Source: Luteolibacter ambystomatis (GTDB taxonomy: Bacteria; Verrucomicrobiota; Verrucomicrobiia; Verrucomicrobiales; Akkermansiaceae). From it: a stretch of 64,000 nucleotides of DNA. Within the stretch, counting starts at the first letter, position 1. The number at the start of each line of letters is the position of its first letter. Below, in pieces: positions 42,853-51,736 of this stretch. A model generated the notes under the pieces. The model was not told where the DNA came from and searched no databases. It saw only the letters and a list, made by a program, of their open reading frames with translations. The stretch covers positions 3,483,754 to 3,547,753 of the forward strand of contig NZ_CP073100.1 in assembly GCF_018137965.1 (NCBI RefSeq), in the 5' to 3' direction. The translations under genes were made by a program, and so were the position numbers.

Positions 42853-44508
42853 TTACATGAGGTAAAGCAGCGGGAAGAGGAAGATCCAGACAAGGTCGAC
42901 GAAGTGCCAGAACAGGCCGCCGACTTCCACCCGGTTGGCGAGCCACTCGGGATTGCTGAGATACATCTTCTTTCCGAAGAACAGGTAGTAGGCCAGCACC
43001 AGCGCGCCACCGATGACGTGGAGGCCGTGGAGACCGGTCATCGTGAAGTAGATGGCGTAGTAGGTGCTCCAAGCGGGTGCGAACTTCGAGGAGAAGGCGA
43101 CCTGCTCGCGGGGAACCTCAAGGTGCGGGAAGGTGTGTTTTTCCTCGCGGGCCTCGTAGTCCGGCCCCTTGATCTGCTCGGCGAAGCTCGGCATGCTCTC
43201 ACGCTCGGTGCGAGGCTTGCCCTCGGCCTTCGCGGCGAAGTCCTTCCACTCGATACGGTAGCGTTCGGTGAAGGTCGGCTCACGCTTCGGATTGCCGTTC
43301 TTGTCGAGGCCGTACTTTTCGGTGAGATATTTCTGAAGCTCGGCGATCTGGCCCTTGTGCCATTCCCAGGCGTCCTTGATCTCGTGGCTGTTCGCCAGGA
43401 TCCAGGATTTCTCGACGGCAACGGCGGGATCAATGCCCTTCTCTTTCGCCTTGAGGGCGAGGTAGCGGAAGTCGATGGCGTCCACGTAGTGGAACTTCAT
43501 CGGGCTTTCAAGAAGCTTGCCTTCGACCACGGTATCGTCGCGCAGGCGGCTCTGGGTCGGGCCTTCCTTCACGTCGCGCGGCTTGAACTCCAGCTTGACG
43601 GCGGGCTCGACCTTGAACGCGAGGCTCGGCACTTCGGTGGCCAGCTTGCCTTCCAGTTTGACCGGATCGATGGCGACCTTGTCGGAAATCTCCCAGTCCG
43701 CCTTGTGGGGATACTGGGTGTGGGCTTCATCCCACGCATCGCGGAGCACCTGGGTGCGGACCTTGCCGTTGTGGGCTCGGGCTTCCTTGTGGAGCTCGGC
43801 GGCTTCCGCAAGAATCTCCACCGTGAGCGGCGTGCCAGCGGCGAACACCTTGCCGCCCTTTTCGATCTTGCCGTTCTTCTCGATGTCCAGCTTGACCTCG
43901 GAGGCCAGTGTGACCTTCGCGTTCTTGGACGAGGCTTCCTTGAGAATCTCCTCGACCCAGTCCTTGTGGTAGCGGAGCGAGCTGAAGGTCAGGCTGGTGG
44001 CGTCCACGAAGATGCGGTCTTCCTCGATCTTGTTGCCGTGGTGGTCGAGAGCGTAGTCCTCTTCCTTGATCTTGCCGTGCGGATCGACGCCTTCCTTGAG
44101 CTCGCTGCCGAGGTGGCCTTCCACGACCGCGCCGTCCGTCATGCGGAGCGCCTGGTGGTGGAACTTCACGTTGTACTCGATGCCCTTGAGCACCATGAAC
44201 ACGCACGCGCAGAGAATGGTGAAGCCCATGTAGGCCTGGAAGCGGCCCCACTGGCGGAGCTTCAGCGAGGCCCAGGCGAACACCACCGTCACGGAGGAGG
44301 CGATGAGCACGAAGGTATTCACCAGACCCGGGATGACGGGAAGGGCGCGCTCCGGCCACGGATAGTCCGCGCCGATGCGCAGGAAAACGTAGGCGGAGAA
44401 GAAGCCGCCGAACAACATGACTTCGGACGCGAGGAACAGCCAGATGGCGATCTTCGAGTTGATAAGGCCCGTGTCCTTGCGGGGAGTGACGACGTATGGG
44501 ATTTCCAT
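42853..44508 (-). CDS. coxC: Cytochrome c oxidase subunit III with a large central insertion
   Basis: Normal CoxC has seven membrane segments in about 200-300 residues; this one has 551. Residues 1-114 (SKIAIWLFLASEVMLFGGFF ... MVLKGIEYN) and 469-551 (YYAIYFTMTGLHGLHVIGG ... WHFVDLVWIFLFPLLYL) match CoxC segments, while residues about 115-468 are a hydrophilic, lysine- and glutamate-rich insertion placed between membrane segments. The frame is continuous and base composition does not change, so it is not a sequencing error. The insertion resembles no family I know. CoxC stabilises CoxA and the proton path; the insertion may dock the complex III or cytochrome partners. Confidence 0.9.
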   Translation of the reverse strand: MEIPYVVTPRKDTGLINSKIAIWLFLASEVMLFGGFFSAYVFLRIGADYPWPERALPVIPGLVNTFVLIASSVTVVFAWASLKLRQWGRFQAYMGFTILCACVFMVLKGIEYNVKFHHQALRMTDGAVVEGHLGSELKEGVDPHGKIKEEDYALDHHGNKIEEDRIFVDATSLTFSSLRYHKDWVEEILKEASSKNAKVTLASEVKLDIEKNGKIEKGGKVFAAGTPLTVEILAEAAELHKEARAHNGKVRTQVLRDAWDEAHTQYPHKADWEISDKVAIDPVKLEGKLATEVPSLAFKVEPAVKLEFKPRDVKEGPTQSRLRDDTVVEGKLLESPMKFHYVDAIDFRYLALKAKEKGIDPAVAVEKSWILANSHEIKDAWEWHKGQIAELQKYLTEKYGLDKNGNPKREPTFTERYRIEWKDFAAKAEGKPRTERESMPSFAEQIKGPDYEAREEKHTFPHLEVPREQVAFSSKFAPAWSTYYAIYFTMTGLHGLHVIGGALVLAYYLFFGKKMYLSNPEWLANRVEVGGLFWHFVDLVWIFLFPLLYLM

Positions 44509-44547
44509 TTCGCGTGAAACGTGGGAAGTGGGATGACGGGCGGTGGA

Positions 44548-46443
44548 TCAGTGATGGGCCGGGGTGCTCTTGGCCGGCGCGGTTTCCGTTTCCGGGCGCT
44601 TCGGCTCGGTCCACTGCGGGAGGTAGTCCTCATCGTGATCCGGACGGCTGTACTCATACGGGCCGCGGTAGATCGCCGGTTCGAACTCGAAGTTGCCATG
44701 TCCCGGAGGAGTCGGGGTCGCCCACTCGAGGGTGGTGGCGTGCCATGGGTTGTCGCTCTCGACCTTGCGGCCGAAGAACTTCGCGCCGAAGAGGTTGAGG
44801 AGGAAGGGAACCTGGGCGATGGCCAGAATCCATGCACCGTAGGACATGAGGATGTTCAGGTCGATGTGCTGGACAACGGTCTTGCCGAAAACGTTGGTAA
44901 GCTCCTTGGTGCGGTCGAGGTAGGCGTCACCACCGTTGTACCAGCGGCGGTGGAAGCCAGCCATGCCCTGCACGAGCATCGGGAAGAAGATGACGTTCAT
45001 GCACACCAGGCTGGGCCAGAAGTGCAGGTGCGAAAGCGTGCGGCTCATGTAGCGGCCGGTGATCTTCGGATACCAGTGATACACACCGGCGAAGAGGCCG
45101 AAGAGAATGCCGGGAGCCACCACGTAGTGGAAGTGGCCGATCACGTAGTAGGTGTCGTGCAGGTGCAGGTCGGCCAGGTTGAAGGCCAGCGGCAGACCGG
45201 TCAGACCACCGATACCGAACATCGGCAGGAAGGCGCAGGCCCACATCATGGCAGGCTGGAAGCGGATCGAACCACCCCACAGCGAGATGATCATGGCGGT
45301 GAGAAGAATCACCGACGGCACCGAGATCAAAACCGTGGTGGTCTGGAACCAGGTGGACACCGCGGCACCCATGCCGGTGAGATACATGTGGTGGGCCCAC
45401 ACGACGAAGGACAGGAAGCCGAGGACGAGCACGCCGTAAACCATCGACTTGTAGCCCCACAGCGGCTTGCGGGTATAGACCGGGATGATTTCTGCGACGC
45501 AGGCGATGGCGGGAAGCAGGAGCACGTACACCTCCGGGTGACCGAGGAACCAGAAGAGGTGCTGGAACAGCAGCGGCGAACCGCCACCGGAGAGCTCGGC
45601 GAGGCCTTCGGTCTTGGTGTAGAGACCGGTGGGCATGAAGAAGGACGAGTGGGCCACACGGTCCATGAGCTGCATGATGCCGGCGGCTTCAAGCGGCGGG
45701 AAGGCCAGCAGGAGCAGGAAGCCCGTGACGAGCATCGCCCATACGAAGAACGGCAGACGCATCCAGGTCATGCCGCGGGCGCGCAGGTTGATGATGGTGG
45801 TGATGAAGTTCACCGACCCAAGCAGCGAGGAAGAGATGAGCAGCACGAGGCCGACCAGCCACTGGGTCTGGCCCGCGAGCCACTGGTTGACGATCTGGCC
45901 GTCCGCGAAACCGGCAAGCGGCGAGTAGTTCGTCCAACCGGACTTGGCGGCACCGGACTCCATGAAGAAGGAGGCGCACATCACCAGACCACCAAGCAGG
46001 TAGAGCCAGTAGGAGGCCATGTTCAGCTTCGGGAACGCCATGTCCGGCGCGCCGATCTGGAGCGGGGTGACGTAGTTGCCGAAAGCACCGAAGCCGAGCG
46101 GCACGATGCCGAGGAACACCATGATGGTGCCGTGCATGGCGCCGAACATGTTGTAGGTCTCACCGGTGATCTTGCCATCCTGGAGCCAGCGGCCCTTCCA
46201 GGTGTCATTGAACAGGAAGCCCATCCACTCCGGCAGCGGGCGGTGCGGGTAGGCGATGCTCCAGCGCATCATCATCATCAGGTAGAACCCGAAGGCGAGG
46301 AACGCCATCGCGGTCAGACCGTACTGGAGACCGATCATCTTGTGGTCGGTCGAGAAGACGTATTTGCTGAAGAAGCCCGGATTGTGGTGGTGGTCGTCGT
46401 GACCGTGGTGGGCGTGATCTTCGGTGTGTGCGTGAGCGCTCAT
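44548..46443 (-). CDS. coxA: Cytochrome c oxidase subunit I (aa3-type)
   Basis: The catalytic subunit reducing oxygen to water. The ATG at 46443 (MSAHAHTEDHAHH) was chosen over an in-frame TTG 12 bases upstream. The 631-residue protein has twelve membrane segments and the full ligand set: FWFLGHPEVYVLLLP (CuB His and the crosslinked Tyr), WAHHMYLTG (two CuB His) and GHFHYVVAPG (haem a3 and a ligands). The N-terminus is histidine-rich (residues 3-20), possibly metal-binding. This is the genuine oxidase of the operon, unlike the CcoN-like paralogue at 48034-49533. Confidence 0.96.
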   Translation of the reverse strand: MSAHAHTEDHAHHGHDDHHHNPGFFSKYVFSTDHKMIGLQYGLTAMAFLAFGFYLMMMMRWSIAYPHRPLPEWMGFLFNDTWKGRWLQDGKITGETYNMFGAMHGTIMVFLGIVPLGFGAFGNYVTPLQIGAPDMAFPKLNMASYWLYLLGGLVMCASFFMESGAAKSGWTNYSPLAGFADGQIVNQWLAGQTQWLVGLVLLISSSLLGSVNFITTIINLRARGMTWMRLPFFVWAMLVTGFLLLLAFPPLEAAGIMQLMDRVAHSSFFMPTGLYTKTEGLAELSGGGSPLLFQHLFWFLGHPEVYVLLLPAIACVAEIIPVYTRKPLWGYKSMVYGVLVLGFLSFVVWAHHMYLTGMGAAVSTWFQTTTVLISVPSVILLTAMIISLWGGSIRFQPAMMWACAFLPMFGIGGLTGLPLAFNLADLHLHDTYYVIGHFHYVVAPGILFGLFAGVYHWYPKITGRYMSRTLSHLHFWPSLVCMNVIFFPMLVQGMAGFHRRWYNGGDAYLDRTKELTNVFGKTVVQHIDLNILMSYGAWILAIAQVPFLLNLFGAKFFGRKVESDNPWHATTLEWATPTPPGHGNFEFEPAIYRGPYEYSRPDHDEDYLPQWTEPKRPETETAPAKSTPAHH

Positions 46444-46470
46444 GCGTGATGGCAAAGGTACGGGGTTTCC

Positions 46471-47241
46471 TTACTTGGCCGCGGCCGGAAGAAGGGTGGC
46501 TGGATCAACCAGGGTGTTGGCGTCGGCTTTTTCGCCGGGGAGGTCCTTGTCGTGCTCGGCCTTGAGTTCGTCGGCATCGGTCTGCTGACCGGCCTTGGCA
46601 CGCTTGGCGGAAATATCCATCGCCGCCTTGGCCATCTCGGGGGTGACGACGTCGCCCACGGAGTTGCCCTTGTCGTTGCGGAGGAAGGTGAGGATGCCGG
46701 CGAGATCTTCCGGAGTCATGCCACCGCCCTGCGCAGGCATGCCTGCGGCGCTGTACACCTTGCCGGTACTGGTCGGGCCATGGAGACCATTGAGGATGAT
46801 CATCGCGAAGCGTTCGGTATGGCCGGTCACCCAGGTGGAACCGGAGAGCGACGGGTAGTTGGCACCGTCACCACGGGCGTCTGCACCGTGGCAGCCGTTG
46901 CATTTGGCGGAGTAGATCTTCGAGCCCTTCGCGGACAGCGCCTTGACGAGCGGCACCGGCGGAAGTTTGTCGTCACCACCACCCGGTTCCGGAGCACGGA
47001 CGTAGCCCTCGCGGAAGGTGTGGTCGTAGGCGAACAGCTTGCCGCTGTTGTTCAGGACGGCCCCGGCGGCGAGGCCGACGAGCACGAGGATGAAGATGAA
47101 CCAAGGCGCGATCGGGTGGTTGCCGTTCTCGCCGAGCTTGTTCTCGCGGGCGGCCGCAGCGATCTGGCGGGCGATGCGACCGTGCGTCTCGGTCACATTG
47201 ATCGATTCCTCGAGATCGGGCTTCTGATTGGGATCGGACAT
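46471..47241 (-). CDS. Membrane-anchored monohaem cytochrome c
   Basis: The 256-residue protein has one membrane segment (WFIFILVLVGLAAGAVLNN, about 47-66) and a cytochrome c domain with haem motif CNGCHG and a later methionine ligand candidate in AAGMPAQGGGM. This is the layout of CcoP-like or caa3-accessory cytochromes. The C-terminus is charged and helical. It sits between ccoO and coxA, so it likely carries electrons to CuA of the oxidase. Confidence 0.85.
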   Translation of the reverse strand: MSDPNQKPDLEESINVTETHGRIARQIAAAARENKLGENGNHPIAPWFIFILVLVGLAAGAVLNNSGKLFAYDHTFREGYVRAPEPGGGDDKLPPVPLVKALSAKGSKIYSAKCNGCHGADARGDGANYPSLSGSTWVTGHTERFAMIILNGLHGPTSTGKVYSAAGMPAQGGGMTPEDLAGILTFLRNDKGNSVGDVVTPEMAKAAMDISAKRAKAGQQTDADELKAEHDKDLPGEKADANTLVDPATLLPAAAK

Positions 47242-47277
47242 GTCGGAAATAGGCTGGGAGGGATGAGCGGCCGGCGG

Positions 47278-47985
47278 TTACTTCTTCTCGCCCTTCTTCG
47301 GCGAGAAGTTCATGGAAGCGGGGACGACATCGTCCTTCTTGAGGGACAGCAGGTAGGAGACGAGCTCCTTGGCTGCGGAAGTCGGGACGATTTCCTCACC
47401 TTCCTTGGAAGCCGGGAACGGCAGCGCCTCATTGGACGGGGCACCCTGCACCTTGCGCTCTTCAAAGAGGTAGCGGAAGGACGGGCAGGCGGACTGGCGG
47501 CGATCCACGGCGGCGCGCGGATTGTAAAGGTGGGCATAGAGCCAGGCGGCCGGGTCGGAGCCCTTGGCGTAGTTGGTTTCCACGCGGCGGCCGAGGTTCG
47601 AAAGATCCGGACCGAAGCGGGTCACGCCGATCTGGGCGAACTTCTCGTATTGGAAATCGAAGGCGTTGGTTTCACGGCGGGTGTCGACCCCTTCGCCATT
47701 GTCCTTCAGACCACCCCAATCGGCGCGGTAAAGGTCATTGCCAGCGTAGGTCGGACGGACGACCTGGGTGTGGCAGAGGTAGCAACCGTTCTCGGCATAA
47801 ACCGCCGCGCCATTGGCCACGCGTCCGGAACGCTTCGGGAAGTAGTTGCCCTCCTTGGTGTCGAGGCCCTCCTTGAAGGTGACCGGCTGGAGGTCACGCA
47901 TCTTGAAGAACGGGACGACAACCACGAACAGCCAGGCAATGCCGAAGCTGGCGGAAAGGCCGAGGACGAATGAGCGGAAGGTCAT
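47278..47985 (-). CDS. ccoO: cbb3-type oxidase subunit II-like monohaem cytochrome c (CcoO)
   Basis: The 235-residue protein has an N-terminal membrane anchor (SFVLGLSASFGIAWLFVVVV) and a cytochrome c domain: haem site GCYLCHTQVVRPTYAG and FGPDLSNLGRR, both signatures of CcoO/FixO. In normal cbb3 oxidases it passes electrons to CcoN. Here its neighbour is a CcoN-like protein lacking catalytic ligands, so its electrons probably go elsewhere, such as to the CoxABC oxidase. Confidence 0.88.
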   Translation of the reverse strand: MTFRSFVLGLSASFGIAWLFVVVVPFFKMRDLQPVTFKEGLDTKEGNYFPKRSGRVANGAAVYAENGCYLCHTQVVRPTYAGNDLYRADWGGLKDNGEGVDTRRETNAFDFQYEKFAQIGVTRFGPDLSNLGRRVETNYAKGSDPAAWLYAHLYNPRAAVDRRQSACPSFRYLFEERKVQGAPSNEALPFPASKEGEEIVPTSAAKELVSYLLSLKKDDVVPASMNFSPKKGEKK

Positions 47986-48033
47986 GGAAGATGGGGAATT
48001 TCGAACTTCGAGGTCGGGAATCCGAAACGGAAA

Positions 48034-49533
48034 TCAGTGGGCGGCGGAGGCGTGGCCGGGGCCGGCGTTGTCGATATCACCCTCGGGACCGTGCGGGCTG
48101 CCGTGATGGCCGTCGAGAAGCAGGGTCGGGTGCGAGGAGCGGCGGCCGAGGCGGAGCCACATCAGCGTGAGGTGCAGGAAGAACCAGATGTTCGAGAGCA
48201 GGATCCCGATCCACGCGAACGTCATGAAAATGGCGTACGGGAAAGCGCGCTCGGCGACGAACTGCCAGTTGCTGCGGAATTCCTCCTGGCCGACACCCTG
48301 CATCAGGCCGCCAAAGAGGGCGACGAGCACCACGATCGCAAGACCGTAGGAGGAGAACAGGAAGTGCCACTTGATGAGGCGGCGGGACAACCACTCGCGG
48401 CGGGTGATGCGCGGAACAATGAAGTAGATCGCACCGAACATCACCATGCTGAAGAAGCCGTAGATGCCGAGAAGATCGAAGCCATAGCCGGAAAGGGTGA
48501 ACTGGCTGAGCGGCAGCGTGGAGTTCAGGTTGAGGATCACGCAGGCGACACCGAACGTCGCGAGGCCGATCAGGCCGCCGAGGGTGAAGCGGAGAGTCGG
48601 GCTGTGGACGACGGTTTCACCGGAGCGGGCGGCGGTGGAGATCAGGTTGAAGGCGTTCGCGAAGGACGGGATCGCGCAGAGGATGGTGGCGGCCGCACCG
48701 AGATACGGCAGGAAGTAGGGAAGCGGAGCGCCCGCGAGCTTCTGCATGCCAGCCCAAGGTGCGATGATCGCGAGCGACCAGAAGCCGATCTTGGCGAGCG
48801 TGTAGCTCATGACCGGGCGGCCGGTGACCTTCGGGATCAGGTAGTAGGCGGCACCGGTGCCGACCGGCACGAAGAAGAGAAGCAGCAGCGCGGAGCGGTA
48901 CCAGGCATTGACGCCAGCAGCCATCACCGGATGACCCGGCATGCAGTGCAGGATCACATTCGCGGTGAGGAAAACCCACGGGAACCAGACCATGGCGGCG
49001 AGCACGTACCACTGGGAGACATAGGTGTGGCCCTCCGGGCGCACCTTGAACTGGACCAGCGACCACACGCAGATGGCGGTGTAGGTGATGAAGAGCACCG
49101 GCCAGGCAAAGGCGGGGAATTCCATCCACGGCATGCCGGTACCGAACCCGGCGAGGATGCCGACGGTGCCGCAAAGCACGGTGAAGTTCCAAACGTGACC
49201 GGCGGTCAGGATGAGCCCGGCGGCACGGCACTGCTGACGGGAAAGGCGCGACATCAGCCAGATGATCGTGCCGAAGGCGGCCTGGGCACCCCAACCGTAG
49301 ATCAGTGTATTGATGTGGGACGGGAAGACACGACCGTAGGTGAGCCAACCGGCGCAGCTGAGGAAGCCGGGGCTGTGGATCTTGATCGAGGAAATCAGGC
49401 CGAGCAGGATCGAAACAGCCAGCCAGGCGGCGGCGCTGGTGAAGAAGAACATCACCGGATGGCGCAGCGAGCGGTCGATCGAGGCGCGCAAGATCGCGTC
49501 CTTGTCCGGGGTGTTGGTAGTGTCTTGGGACAT
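48034..49533 (-). CDS. CcoN-like oxidase subunit I paralogue lacking most cofactor ligands
   Basis: A 499-residue, twelve-segment membrane protein that aligns with CcoN of cbb3 oxidases. His73 (PSHINTLIYGWG) keeps the first low-spin haem ligand. The others are missing: the CuB histidine of GHNAVGFF falls at Arg213/Ser214 (AWYRSALLLLF); the CuB His-His pair of WAAPHH falls at Gln264-Lys265 (WAGMQKLAG); and the haem ligands of SHYTDWTIGHVHSG fall at Phe352 and Leu354 (SQFTLSGYGFDLLG). It therefore cannot be an oxygen-reducing subunit of known type. It is paired with ccoO inside the operon and probably acts as a scaffold or electron-path subunit. The C-terminal tail is histidine-rich. Confidence 0.85.
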   Translation of the reverse strand: MSQDTTNTPDKDAILRASIDRSLRHPVMFFFTSAAAWLAVSILLGLISSIKIHSPGFLSCAGWLTYGRVFPSHINTLIYGWGAQAAFGTIIWLMSRLSRQQCRAAGLILTAGHVWNFTVLCGTVGILAGFGTGMPWMEFPAFAWPVLFITYTAICVWSLVQFKVRPEGHTYVSQWYVLAAMVWFPWVFLTANVILHCMPGHPVMAAGVNAWYRSALLLLFFVPVGTGAAYYLIPKVTGRPVMSYTLAKIGFWSLAIIAPWAGMQKLAGAPLPYFLPYLGAAATILCAIPSFANAFNLISTAARSGETVVHSPTLRFTLGGLIGLATFGVACVILNLNSTLPLSQFTLSGYGFDLLGIYGFFSMVMFGAIYFIVPRITRREWLSRRLIKWHFLFSSYGLAIVVLVALFGGLMQGVGQEEFRSNWQFVAERAFPYAIFMTFAWIGILLSNIWFFLHLTLMWLRLGRRSSHPTLLLDGHHGSPHGPEGDIDNAGPGHASAAH

Positions 49534-49570
49534 CGCGGGAAAATTGGGCGGAGTTCTCGGCGGGAAAACG

Positions 49571-50353
49571 TCAGGGCTTGATCAGGTCGGCTTCCGTGAG
49601 CATCGGCTTGCCGACTTCACTGCGGAGGGCCTTCACCTGCTCGGGAGAGACGGCGGAGCCCTTGTTGCCAAAGCTGTTGCGAACGTAGGTCAGCACGTGG
49701 GCGATCTGCTCATCGGTCTGAAGATTCTGGGGAGTCATCATCGGGATGGTGCTGAACAACTCGCCCTTCACATGGATCGGACCGGTAAGACCCCGGAGCT
49801 GGATGCGGATCAGGTTCGAACGCGGACCGGTGATCCACTCGGAACCGGCGTGTGCCGGACCGGCGGGAGTGCCTTCGCCATTCTGGCCGTGGCAAGCCGC
49901 GCAGAGGATATACTGGGCCTTGCCGGCCTCCATGACTGCGGGATCGATCGGGTCGCCGTCCTTCGGATCCATCTTGTCGACTACCGCAGGGTCGACGACT
50001 GTGAGCAGTGCAGCCTGATCTGCCTCGGTCTTGGAGCCCGGAACGACCGTCTTGGTCGCGGCGGCTTTCGTGGAAGCGAGCTGCTTGCCAACGAGGTCGA
50101 AGACATCGTGCGGCGGAACCTGGACCTTCTTGCCGGCTTCGATCTCCTTGTAGCCAACGGCGGAGTCCTGGGTGGCGAAGACCTTGGCCTTGGTTTCGTA
50201 GCGCTTCGCGGCGGCGGAGTCCTCAAGGGAAACCGGATCCTCGCGGCTGAAGAGGTAGATCACGGCCAGACCCACCACGAAGAGCAGGAAGGTGCCGATG
50301 CCCCAGACGAAAGCCGAGAACCGGGCGAGTGGATTGTCGCGGGTAGAAGACAT
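49571..50353 (-). CDS. Monohaem cytochrome c with membrane anchor
   Basis: The 260-residue protein has a membrane anchor (FVWGIGTFLLFVVGLAVIYL, about 14-34), then a linker and a cytochrome c domain with haem motif CAACHGQNGEG and a methionine-containing IPMMTPQNL that should supply the sixth ligand. It follows actF and precedes the CcoN-like gene, so it is well placed to move electrons from complex III to the oxidase. Confidence 0.85.
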   Translation of the reverse strand: MSSTRDNPLARFSAFVWGIGTFLLFVVGLAVIYLFSREDPVSLEDSAAAKRYETKAKVFATQDSAVGYKEIEAGKKVQVPPHDVFDLVGKQLASTKAAATKTVVPGSKTEADQAALLTVVDPAVVDKMDPKDGDPIDPAVMEAGKAQYILCAACHGQNGEGTPAGPAHAGSEWITGPRSNLIRIQLRGLTGPIHVKGELFSTIPMMTPQNLQTDEQIAHVLTYVRNSFGNKGSAVSPEQVKALRSEVGKPMLTEADLIKP

Positions 50354-50386
50354 GTGCGGAGTAAGCTGGAAATTCCGTTCGCGGGA

Positions 50387-51712
50387 TCAGTTCGAGATGT
50401 TCGCGGACTCGAGGATGCGCGGGTCGCGGTGCGGATAGAGGGCGTGCTGCCCCATGGCGCGCAGATAGAAGAACAGGAAACCGGCGCCAACGGTGACGAA
50501 GGCGATGATGTCACCGACGAAGGCACCCGGGATGGTCGGCTGGATCTTGCCGAAGACGGTCGGCTCGATGTTGCCGAGCGAGATGCCACGCTCCGGGATG
50601 GTGATGAGGTAGTGGTCGAGCACGTGCATCACCAGCGTGTAGATGGAGATCCAGGCGAGGATGTTCCAATTACGCTTCCAGCGGGACTGGAGGAGGGCGA
50701 CGAACGGAATCACGAAGTGGCCGAAGACGAGGCAGATCATGCCGGTGTTCCAGCCGCCGGTGTTGCGGATGAGGAAGTACTTCGTTTCTTCCGTCACGTT
50801 CGCGTACCAGATGAGGAAGTACTGGGAGAAGGAGACGTAGGCCCAGAAGATGGTGAAGGCGAACAGCAGCTTGCCCTTCACGTGGAAGTGTTCCTCGGAG
50901 ACGACGTTCTTGAGGTAGCCGTTGTTCTTCAACCAAACGGCGGTGAGGATGATCACGGCCATCGAGTTGAGCGCGGAGCCGGCGAAGAGATAGACGCCCC
51001 ACATGGTGGAGAACCACGTGTAGTCCTGCCCCATCAGCCAGTCGAAGCCGGCGAAGGTGATGGTGATGGCGAAGATGATGAAGGTGTAGGTGGAGTGGAA
51101 GCGGGCCTTGAACAGGCGCCAGGTGCCGGGGGCATCGTCCTTGTCCTGGTCGGTGGACAGCTTGCGCATGCCGATGATGACCGCGCCGAGACCGACGAAG
51201 TAGAAGAAGAAGCGGCCGTACCAGAACGGGATGTTCATGTAGAAGTACTTGTTGGCCAGCAGATGGTTCGTGTGGTGCAGCGCTTCCTCACGGGAAGGCC
51301 CGACGGCAGCACGATGCTCGTTCATCCACTCGAACAAGTAGTGCTGCACCTGCGGAAGCGCGAGCGGCGCGGCAAAAATGAGCATCCACGGCAGGGTGGA
51401 ACCAAGGTTCTCGAAGATGCGGCGGACCGAGGTGCCCCAGCCGGAGTTGGTCACGTTGTGGAGCAGGGTCCAGAAGCAACCGCCGATGGAAAGGGTGAAG
51501 AAAAAGAAGACCGCGAAGACCCAGGAGTAGGAGTAGATACCGGCGATCTTTTGGAAGCTCGGGTTGTTCCCCATGAGGAAGACGACATAGCTGGCCAGCG
51601 TGCCGAGAGCCATGATGGCGAGGCAGATGGTCTTGAGCTTCGAGACCTTCGCGGGATCGAGGTGCTCGCCGTTGACGGGGATGTCGGCGGAAGTGACGTG
51701 GTGGTCGGACAT
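50387..51712 (-). CDS. actF: Alternative complex III membrane subunit ActF
   Basis: The 441-residue polytopic membrane protein (about ten segments) resembles ActF, the second quinone-site membrane subunit related to NrfD/PsrC: LSIGGCFWTLLHNVTNSGWG, FAGFDWLMGQDYTWFSTMWG and VFGHFVIPFVALLQSRWKRN. It lies after actE in the conserved actABCDEF order. It should form the membrane part of complex III with ActC. Confidence 0.9.
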   Translation of the reverse strand: MSDHHVTSADIPVNGEHLDPAKVSKLKTICLAIMALGTLASYVVFLMGNNPSFQKIAGIYSYSWVFAVFFFFTLSIGGCFWTLLHNVTNSGWGTSVRRIFENLGSTLPWMLIFAAPLALPQVQHYLFEWMNEHRAAVGPSREEALHHTNHLLANKYFYMNIPFWYGRFFFYFVGLGAVIIGMRKLSTDQDKDDAPGTWRLFKARFHSTYTFIIFAITITFAGFDWLMGQDYTWFSTMWGVYLFAGSALNSMAVIILTAVWLKNNGYLKNVVSEEHFHVKGKLLFAFTIFWAYVSFSQYFLIWYANVTEETKYFLIRNTGGWNTGMICLVFGHFVIPFVALLQSRWKRNWNILAWISIYTLVMHVLDHYLITIPERGISLGNIEPTVFGKIQPTIPGAFVGDIIAFVTVGAGFLFFYLRAMGQHALYPHRDPRILESANISN

Positions 51713-51736
51713 TTCAGTCGGAGGAAGATCGTTGCG

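Noticed and set aside
42853-44508. CoxC insertion as a frameshift or assembly artefact.
   Set aside because: The frame is continuous for 551 codons, composition is even, and both flanks match CoxC in the same frame.
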